Origin: an uncultured Clostridia bacterium
Lineage (GTDB): Bacteria > Bacillota > Clostridia > Oscillospirales > Acutalibacteraceae
DNA: 55,220 bases
Direction of reading: 5' to 3'
Assembly (NCBI GenBank): GCA_937892525.1
Contig: CALAEV010000046.1
Coordinates: 1-55,220, forward strand
The stretch's first letter is position 1, and every line of letters starts with the position of its first letter. The notes beneath the pieces are model-generated. The model saw nothing but the letters and a program-made list of their open reading frames with translations. It was not told where the DNA came from and ran no database searches. Positions 50,552-55,220 of this stretch are shown in pieces. A program made the position numbers and the translations under genes.

Positions 50552-50689
50552 TTTTTGGTATATTTTTTGCAATACTGCTTTGCTTTCGGCTCGCGGTATA
50601 CACGATACAGCTTCGCCTCAGCAAGATTGTCTTGCGAAAAATCTACTCAAAAATACCGAACAAGTGAAGTATTCATAATAATAAAGCGC

Positions 50690-50715
50690 AAAGGCAGTCC
50701 GTGAGGACTGCCTTT
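50690..50715. terminator. Terminator hairpin downstream of the M20 and spoVT genes
   Basis: AAAGGCAGTCC (50690-50700) and GGACTGCCTTT (50705-50715) form an 11-bp stem with a GTGA loop. It lies between the convergent genes and can serve both, though the T-runs are short. The 50552-50689 stretch before it shows no gene. Confidence 0.75.
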
Positions 50716-50730
50716 AATTCTGCATTCAAA

Positions 50731-51270
50731 TTATTCTTCTGTCTGTTTTCCTAAAAATGATGCGGCAACTGATACTAACTTGATTTCAGTTTGACTTGGC
50801 ATAACGCCGTTAGTGTTAAGCATAAGCACAACTGCACCGGCAACATCGCCACCACCAATAATAGGATAGGCGATTCCTGCTTCACGGTCACTGTCCCTTA
50901 ATGGGTAAAGCGCCTTAATATCAGGGGCAGCCACATAATTTTCGCGATTTTCAATTATTTCTTCCAATTCAGATGAAATGCGCTTATCCATAGCGTCTTT
51001 TTTCGGCATACCAGATGCAGCAATAACGTGGTCGCGGTCTGTAATGATTACAGGTAAATTTGTAGCACGATTCAGTACATCTGTGTATTGACTTGCAAAC
51101 TCCGATAACTCACCAATAGGGGAGTATTTCTTAAAAATAACCTCCCCATCAGATGCTGTATAGATTTCTAATGGGTCTCCTTCACGGATTCGCATAGTCC
51201 TACGAATCTCTTTTGGAATAACAACCCTTCCCAAATCATCTATTCTACGAACTATTCCTGTTGCTTTCAT
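50731..51270 (-). CDS. spoVT: Stage V sporulation protein T (SpoVT)
   Basis: The 179-residue transcription factor has an N-terminal AbrB swapped-hairpin DNA-binding domain (MKATGIVRRIDDLGRVVIPK, then EIRRTMRIREGDPLEIYT) and a C-terminal GAF-like sensor domain (about 55-179, with ATNLPVIITDRDHVIAAS and GGGDVAGAVVLML). In Bacillus it tunes sigma-G genes in the forespore, so the organism is probably a spore former. The AAAAAAGGAG site is good. The first 34 codons and the ribosome site are duplicated near 53890-54005. Confidence 0.96.
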   Translation of the reverse strand: MKATGIVRRIDDLGRVVIPKEIRRTMRIREGDPLEIYTASDGEVIFKKYSPIGELSEFASQYTDVLNRATNLPVIITDRDHVIAASGMPKKDAMDKRISSELEEIIENRENYVAAPDIKALYPLRDSDREAGIAYPIIGGGDVAGAVVLMLNTNGVMPSQTEIKLVSVAASFLGKQTEE

Positions 51271-51307
51271 ATATGAATACTCCTTTTTTACAAATTAAAT
51301 GTGATAT

Positions 51308-51336
51308 TAGTATCACACTTTTTGTAGAAATTATGA
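51308..51336 (-). promoter_or_regulatory. Candidate sigma-G/F-type promoter of spoVT
   Basis: On the minus strand TCATA (51332-51336) and GATACTA (51308-51314) are spaced by 17 bp. The -10 matches the sigma-F/G consensus CATnHTA in all but the first base. Sigma-G control of spoVT is known in Bacillus. The match is modest and overlaps a TGTGATA/TATCACA palindrome. Confidence 0.35.
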
Positions 51337-51370
51337 GCAGATTTTCCAAAAGATTTTAAATTAAAAAAGA

Positions 51371-51399
51371 CCCCACCTGAATGGATTTTTCAAGTGGGG
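51371..51399 (-). terminator. Terminator of the peptidase E-like gene
   Basis: CCCCAC (51371-51376) and GTGGGG (51394-51399) pair, extended by TGAA/TTCA inside. On the minus strand the hairpin is followed by TCTTTTTT. Confidence 0.8.
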
Positions 51400-51413
51400 A
51401 AAAGTATTAAGTG

Positions 51414-52103
51414 CTAATTTTGTTCAATAAATGGGCGTTCGTTATTCTTCATAAACATCTGTCCTTTATTAAAAAGATAATATGGTTTATTTCCAATAAT
51501 CTCTATGTCGTTGTCGTTTACAAAAAGCGTGATTTCTTCAGGTAATGCAATCGATGTTCTATGTTGTGATAATTCTAACAAATATTGTTTGTTTTCTTCA
51601 TCTTCTTCAGGAATTCCGTTTGTATAATGACAGAGAATTGATATGCCTTTTAATATATCAAATCCGTTTATGTCCTGTAAATCAACTTCATTGTCATCGG
51701 CAAGTTTACAAGCTTCTAAATCTTTACCGAAAATAATAGCACCTGCACTACCACCAAAAACAACACCATTATTATTTATGTATTCAAATAGTTTTTCAAA
51801 AGCTCCGCATTTTTTCAAGTCGTGCAATAATTTAAAAGTATTGCCACCACCAATAAATAAGAAACTGTAATCATTAAAGTTTTTTGTTGACAGTTCTTCG
51901 GCACTCCTTACCATATCAATATTGGAAACGGCAACAGATTTCAGTTCACCGGTTATCCATTCATAGCAACTATCATATTTCTCTTGCACCATGGCTAAAG
52001 GAATATACAGACAAGGTTTTGAATTGTCAATAATTTGATTCAATCTTTTGTAGGCATCTATTGTCTGAATATCTGCACCACCACCATTTAAAAACACTTT
52101 CAT
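51414..52103 (-). CDS. Peptidase E-like protein (S51, class I glutamine amidotransferase fold)
   Basis: The 229-residue protein has the S51 pattern: KVFLNGGGADIQTIDAYKRL at the start, FLFIGGGNTFKLLHDLKKCG, and the nucleophile elbow VVFGGSAGAIIFGKDLEAC with the catalytic Ser. Family members cut Asp-X dipeptides or act in cyanophycin-like peptide breakdown. ATG 52103 has TTGGAGATAGCATT in front; an earlier ATG at 52124 lacks a site. It is monocistronic between its own promoter and terminator. Confidence 0.85.
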   Translation of the reverse strand: MKVFLNGGGADIQTIDAYKRLNQIIDNSKPCLYIPLAMVQEKYDSCYEWITGELKSVAVSNIDMVRSAEELSTKNFNDYSFLFIGGGNTFKLLHDLKKCGAFEKLFEYINNNGVVFGGSAGAIIFGKDLEACKLADDNEVDLQDINGFDILKGISILCHYTNGIPEEDEENKQYLLELSQHRTSIALPEEITLFVNDNDIEIIGNKPYYLFNKGQMFMKNNERPFIEQN

Positions 52104-52143
52104 AATGCTATCTCCAACATACATGGTAATTGTTTATACAAAT

Positions 52144-52172
52144 ATTATACCACTTGATGAAACGAAAAACAA
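52144..52172 (-). promoter_or_regulatory. Promoter of the peptidase E-like gene
   Basis: On the minus strand TTGTTT (52167-52172) and TATAAT (52144-52149) are spaced by 17 bp, 40 bp before the chosen start. The rest of the 52104-52344 gap is A/T-rich and shows no gene. Confidence 0.6.
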
Positions 52173-52344
52173 GATAAAGAGAAGACACCTTAGGAAACAC
52201 AATCTTATCGTATAATAGTAGAATAGGTGCATATAATTTAACGTATAATTTTTTTCTTTTGTTCAACATCTTAAGCAACATGTAAAATAATAGTTGTATT
52301 TTAAATGCAATATGCTTTTGATTTAAATTCAAATAAAAAAATGC

Positions 52345-52373
52345 TTGATTTTTAATTTGAAAAGTGTTAATAT
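52345..52373 (+). promoter_or_regulatory. Promoter of the Fic gene
   Basis: TTGATT (52345-52350) and TAATAT (52368-52373) are spaced by 17 bp, 31 bp before the ATG. Confidence 0.6.
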
Positions 52374-52404
52374 TAACAATACAACAAAAAAGAAGGTGAT
52401 TTTT

Positions 52405-53646
52405 ATGTCATATAAAGAATTGAAAACTTTATATTATGGCGATGAAAAAATATATGTTCAAGAATATTTAAATAGGTTCAATTCAGAAGAGACCATAAAA
52501 ATAGATTTTTATATTGGTGAAAATCAAGCTTTTTTTATGGAAAGTGCAGAAGTAATGAAACTCGCATTCAATATTGCTAAACTTGATAAAAAGATAGGAA
52601 TTTTATGTGATAGTCTTCCCGGTGCAGCTATAGGGCAATATTCAAGAAAATGTTTAATTGATGAAATTGTTATTACAAACAAAATTGAGGGAGTACACAG
52701 TAGCCGAAAAGAAATTGGTGAAGCTTTGGATATTTTAGAAACTCAGTCAAAGGGCAAAGGAAAACACCAGCGTTTTGTGAGTTTAGTAAATAAATATTTA
52801 AAGTTAATCAAATATGAAAAAATATCTTTAGATAGCTGTAAAGACGTTAGAGATATTTATGATGAAGTTTTTCTTGAAGAAGTACTTCATGAAGACCCAA
52901 CTAACAAGCCGGATGGTGTATTTTTTAGAAAAGACCTCGTTAGTGTTTATAGTGAAACAGATAAAGTAATTCATACGGGATTAACGCCGGAAAGTAAAAT
53001 AATTGAATCAATGGACCAAGCTCTTAAGTTTTTAAACGATGATTCAATAGAGAAGTTATTTAGGATTTGTATCTTTCATTATTTAATAGAATATATTCAC
53101 CCATTTTACGATGGAAATGGTAGAATAGGAAGGTTTATATTAAGTTATGGCATTTCAAATACATTGACGCCCTTAATTTCTTTTAGAATTTCTGAAACTA
53201 TAAAAGAGAATATAAATGCTTATTATAAAGCATTTAAAACATGCAATGACCAACGTAATCTTGGTGATATAACTCCTTTTCTTTTAATGCAGTTGAAAAT
53301 GATTTTCAAGGCGATGAAAGAACTTGAAAAATCATTGTTAGAAAAATTAACAACATGGGATAAGTATGAAAAGGTTATCGAAAAACAATGTGATGACATT
53401 GAATTGAACAGATTGTATAGCTTTTTGATACAGGCGGCATTATTTAGTGAAAAAGGTATTTCTATGTTGGAATTACAACAAAATATGGAATGCAGTAAAT
53501 ATGTAATTAAGAACTTAATGGCAAAGATTTCAGAGGAAATGATAGTTGTTAAAATTAAAAAGAAATATAAATATTATTCTCTTAATTTAGAAAAACTTGA
53601 TTCCTTGAGTTTCCAAGAAAGTTTAAATGAAATAACTTCAAAATAA
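52405..53646 (+). CDS. Fic domain protein, class II (self-inhibited) type
   Basis: The 413-residue protein has the full Fic motif HPFYDGNGRIGRF (catalytic His) near residues 231-243. The N-terminal Fic_N region holds TNKIEGVHSSRKEI, which fits the inhibitory (S/T)xxxE(G/N) helix motif as TNKIEG. The C-terminus (about 340-413) looks like a winged helix that could bind DNA. Fic enzymes transfer AMP or other groups to hydroxyls of target proteins; self-inhibition fits the absence of a separate antitoxin gene. ATG 52405 has AAGAAGGTGATTTTT; the longer frame from 52345 overlaps the promoter. Confidence 0.9.
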   Translation: MSYKELKTLYYGDEKIYVQEYLNRFNSEETIKIDFYIGENQAFFMESAEVMKLAFNIAKLDKKIGILCDSLPGAAIGQYSRKCLIDEIVITNKIEGVHSSRKEIGEALDILETQSKGKGKHQRFVSLVNKYLKLIKYEKISLDSCKDVRDIYDEVFLEEVLHEDPTNKPDGVFFRKDLVSVYSETDKVIHTGLTPESKIIESMDQALKFLNDDSIEKLFRICIFHYLIEYIHPFYDGNGRIGRFILSYGISNTLTPLISFRISETIKENINAYYKAFKTCNDQRNLGDITPFLLMQLKMIFKAMKELEKSLLEKLTTWDKYEKVIEKQCDDIELNRLYSFLIQAALFSEKGISMLELQQNMECSKYVIKNLMAKISEEMIVVKIKKKYKYYSLNLEKLDSLSFQESLNEITSK

Positions 53647-53670
53647 TCAAACAAACCAAATAGAAAAGAT

Positions 53671-53710
53671 ACCCTTGTAGCATCTGCATTTACTACAAGG
53701 GTGCTTTTGT
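53671..53710 (+). terminator. Terminator after the Fic gene
   Basis: ACCCTTGTAG (53671-53680) and CTACAAGGGT (53693-53702) form a perfect 10-bp stem, followed by GCTTTTGTTT. Confidence 0.85.
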
Positions 53711-53754
53711 TTAATTATGTATCTCGTTATCTTTTTAGTTATTTCTTTTTCGCT

Positions 53755-53991
53755 TTAAGAGTTTAGCCAACTCATTATTCGTCTTTCACGTTCTTCGTAC
53801 TCTTTTCTTTTTTCTTCTATTTCAAGTTTCCGTTTGCAAACGCTTGTTAAGTTAAGTTGAAGTATGTCGATTTGTGTCAATGTTGTCAGTAAAGGGTCTC
53901 CTTCGCGAATTCGCATAGTCCTACGAATTTCTTTTGGAATAACAACCCTTCCCAAATCGTCTATGCGGCGTACAATACCTGTTGCTTTCAT
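53755..53991 (-). CDS. Alternative internal start: 78-residue AbrB-domain protein
   Basis: An internal ATG at 53991 has AAAAGGAG, a strong ribosome site copied from spoVT, at good spacing. It would give a stand-alone 78-residue protein with the SpoVT-identical DNA-binding domain and a charged helical tail. Without the GAF domain it could compete with SpoVT for DNA. Choice between this and the 208-residue frame needs experimental data. Confidence 0.5.
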   Translation of the reverse strand: MKATGIVRRIDDLGRVVIPKEIRRTMRIREGDPLLTTLTQIDILQLNLTSVCKRKLEIEEKRKEYEERERRIMSWLNS

Positions 53992-54381
53992 ATATAAAAA
54001 CTCCTTTTCACTATTTAATGGTGTGGAGTTAGTATGTGGAATATTGCCATTATTATACTCATTTGACACGATTCTCAGTATTTCTTTGAAGATTTGTGCG
54101 GTCTCTTCTTCACGCTCCATTCGGTTTATAGTGCAACCTAATTGTTTGATATCAAAGTCACTTCGTCGATTTTGAATTTGATGTATCGGAACATCATACA
54201 TTTTGGAAATAAATGCATCAGATGCATGCTCAAAAAGTTTTTCTAATTGGCTCTTGCTCATCCTAAAGAAATCTGCCGGAAAATTAGAAATTGTTACATG
54301 ATGAAAGCCCCGCTTTTTCAATTCATCTTTAATCCATTTTCCTTCTTTTCCTGAATAATCATAGTATTCTTCTTTATACAT
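53755..54381 (-). CDS. Chimeric protein: unknown N-terminal part fused to a SpoVT-type AbrB domain
   Basis: An open frame of 208 residues with three parts. Residues 1-130 (MYKEEYYDYSGKEGKWIKDE to EKEFLY) are charged and helical and match nothing I know; they include MSKSQLEKLFEHASDA and MYDVPIHQIQNRRSDFD. Residues 131-164 are MKATGIVRRIDDLGRVVIPK, then EIRRTMRIREGDPL, identical to SpoVT residues 1-34. Residues 165-208 are a new charged, helical tail (KRKLEIEEKRKEYEERERR). The spoVT ribosome site is also copied and is read here as Glu-Lys-Glu-Phe-Leu-Tyr. The product may be made from either start. The function is unknown. Confidence 0.65.
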   Translation of the reverse strand: MYKEEYYDYSGKEGKWIKDELKKRGFHHVTISNFPADFFRMSKSQLEKLFEHASDAFISKMYDVPIHQIQNRRSDFDIKQLGCTINRMEREEETAQIFKEILRIVSNEYNNGNIPHTNSTPLNSEKEFLYMKATGIVRRIDDLGRVVIPKEIRRTMRIREGDPLLTTLTQIDILQLNLTSVCKRKLEIEEKRKEYEERERRIMSWLNS

Positions 54382-54584
54382 AGTCTATACCTGCCTTGAT
54401 TTGTCCCTTCATAATATAAACACAACTGAAAAATTCAAAATATAGTCGCTTTTTTAAAAAAATTTCAAATTATATTTTACCACAATAACAATTATATATG
54501 ATTCATTTCCCAATGTCATCGGCAAAGAATCGTCTTTTTATAGGCAAAAAATGGGCATAGAATAGGCACAATATAGGCATAAGC

Positions 54585-54618
54585 AAAGGCACCGCTGTTG
54601 TGAGCGATGCCTTTCGTT
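54585..54618. terminator. Hairpin downstream of the mgsA remnant
   Basis: AAAGGCA and TGCCTTT form the stem base, continued by CGCT/AGCG. It lies just past the end of the minus-strand mgsA remnant, with no strong T-run. The 54382-54584 stretch holds three copies of a TAGGCA-type motif near 54540-54580 and no gene I can support. Confidence 0.6.
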
Positions 54619-54622
54619 TGCA

Positions 54623-54953
54623 TTAATGGTCCGGATTTGAGCCTTTTACCATATTGAAAAAGGTTTCATCTTTCAAAGCTTCCAACATAATGGTCGCACT
54701 ATTTACATTGGTAGCAAGCGGAATCTTCTGTACATCACCCAAGCGAAGAAGTGCTGATACATCCGGTTCGTGTGGCTGCGCAGTAAGTGGATCACGCAAG
54801 AAAACGATCAAATCAAGTTCGCCGTTTGCAAGCATAGCACCGATTGGTGCCGGTTGCATAGAGTTCATACTTGCCGAGAACATCTTTGTATTTCTTGGCA
54901 AGTTCGATGATTTCGTTTTTCTTTTTATCGTGCGCAATCAAAGCTATTTTCAT
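54623..54953 (-). pseudogene. mgsA: Methylglyoxal synthase remnant with internal deletion and frameshift
   Basis: The minus strand from ATG 54953 reads MKIALIAHDKKKNEIIELAK and continues to YELYATGT, the N-terminus of methylglyoxal synthase. The next in-frame residues are not mgsA-like. In another frame the gene resumes as GAMLANGELDLIVFLRDPL, then TAQPHEPDVSALLRLGDVQK and IPLATNVNSATIML to the stop at 54623. About 28 residues between YATGT and the IGAM motif (the GKLI...FLSGPLGGDQQ region with catalytic residues) are missing, at about 54841-54855. The 331-bp length is not a multiple of three. The gene cannot give a working enzyme, unless the deletion is an assembly error. Confidence 0.85.
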
Positions 54954-54976
54954 TTTATCATTTCTTTCCATTTAGC

Positions 54977-55019
54977 AAAAAACGGAGACACCCACTTGAT
55001 GAGGCTCCTCCGTTTTTTG
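54977..55019. terminator. Bidirectional terminator between mgsA remnant and LacZ-type gene
   Basis: AAAAAACGGAG and CTCCGTTTTTT pair around a loop of about 20 bases, with T-runs on both strands. On the minus strand it follows the end of the beta-galactosidase gene. Confidence 0.8.
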
Positions 55020-55053
55020 TCTTCATACGGTGACAAACCCGCATCGAAATTTC

Positions 55054-55220
55054 TTAAAATTTGAATGTAAAAGTATTCTTGTATGTTTTGGGAATTTCAT
55101 ATTCCTGCGGCAAATCGGGGCCGCAGGATTTTGAACCCACACCGCGCATTGCGAGATCAATACACACATTTACAAAATCATTCTCTTCAAGCTCAAAAGA
55201 GTGAAGTGTTTCACGCAACT
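55054..55220 (-). CDS. lacZ: LacZ-type beta-galactosidase (GH2), C-terminal end only
   Basis: The minus strand from the window edge to the TAA at 55054-55056 encodes about 54 residues: LRETLHSFELEENDFVNVCI, DLAMRGVGSKSCGPDLPQEY and KTYKNTFTFKF. The motif GVGSxSCGPxLxxxY followed by F-x-F is the standard end of domain 5 of LacZ-type enzymes. The gene extends beyond the window and is otherwise not seen. It is followed by the terminator at 54977-55019. Confidence 0.82.
   Translation of the reverse strand, partial: LRETLHSFELEENDFVNVCIDLAMRGVGSKSCGPDLPQEYEIPKTYKNTFTFKF

Noticed and set aside
50552..50689. Possible small gene or repeat element after the M20 gene
   Set aside because: No frame with a ribosome site is visible and I cannot confirm a repeat from one copy.
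54654..55064. 136-codon plus-strand frame opposite the mgsA remnant
   Set aside because: The minus strand clearly encodes mgsA and a LacZ C-terminus, so the plus frame is a shadow.

Overview
The window is A+T-rich DNA from a low-GC Gram-positive bacterium of the class Clostridia. This rests on the pyrH-frr-uppS-cdsA-dxr-rseP-ispG-polC gene order, a PolC-type replicative polymerase, strong AGGAGG-type ribosome sites with some GTG/TTG starts, a spoVT sporulation regulator, a teichoic-acid-type polymer export cluster, and a short-form HisG paired with HisZ. I cannot name the species.

Layout. 1-450: tRNA-Lys (cut by the window edge), tRNA-Glu, 5S rRNA and tRNA-Asn, closed by a terminator. 450-5650: accessory genes (GNAT acetyltransferase; methyltransferase behind an attenuator-like leader encoding an 11-residue arginine-ending peptide; APH-like kinase; overlapping PAP2/XRE pair; esterase). 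5700-10200: SulP transporter, helical-bundle protein, TspO, dusB-comF. 10200-18650: a signalling locus made of a LytTR response regulator, two paralogous GHKL sensor kinases, a 1554-residue secreted repeat protein and a 39-residue acidic peptide. 18650-26450: surface polysaccharide cluster (GT2, ABC-2 exporter pair, two Stealth proteins, a CDP-glycerol transferase-like protein, UDP-GlcNAc 2-epimerase). 26500-32600: serine dehydratase, a zinc-ribbon membrane protein, a BlaI/M56 pair and a NahK-like sugar kinase. 32700-42830: housekeeping operon ending in polC. 42880-49070: histidine operon hisZGDCBAIE. 49085-55220: M20 peptidase, spoVT, peptidase E-like protein, Fic protein, an AbrB-domain chimera, a broken mgsA and the C-terminus of a LacZ-type beta-galactosidase running off the window.

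The most notable system is at 10.2-18.6 kb. Upstream of both the regulator operon and the giant surface-protein gene lies the same promoter module: two CTTGCA repeats exactly 21 bp apart, then TTTTGCA, then 29 bp to TAAAAT. This is the geometry expected of LytTR (AgrA-like) binding, so the two-component system probably activates itself and the giant protein, which is followed at once by the peptide gene. Other points of interest are a PolC that lacks its proofreading exonuclease domain, the arginine-ending leader peptide, a spoVT 5' segment copied into another reading frame, a his operon without hisH/hisF, and a Stealth gene pair with near-identical first halves.

All calls come from reading the sequence; no searches were run.
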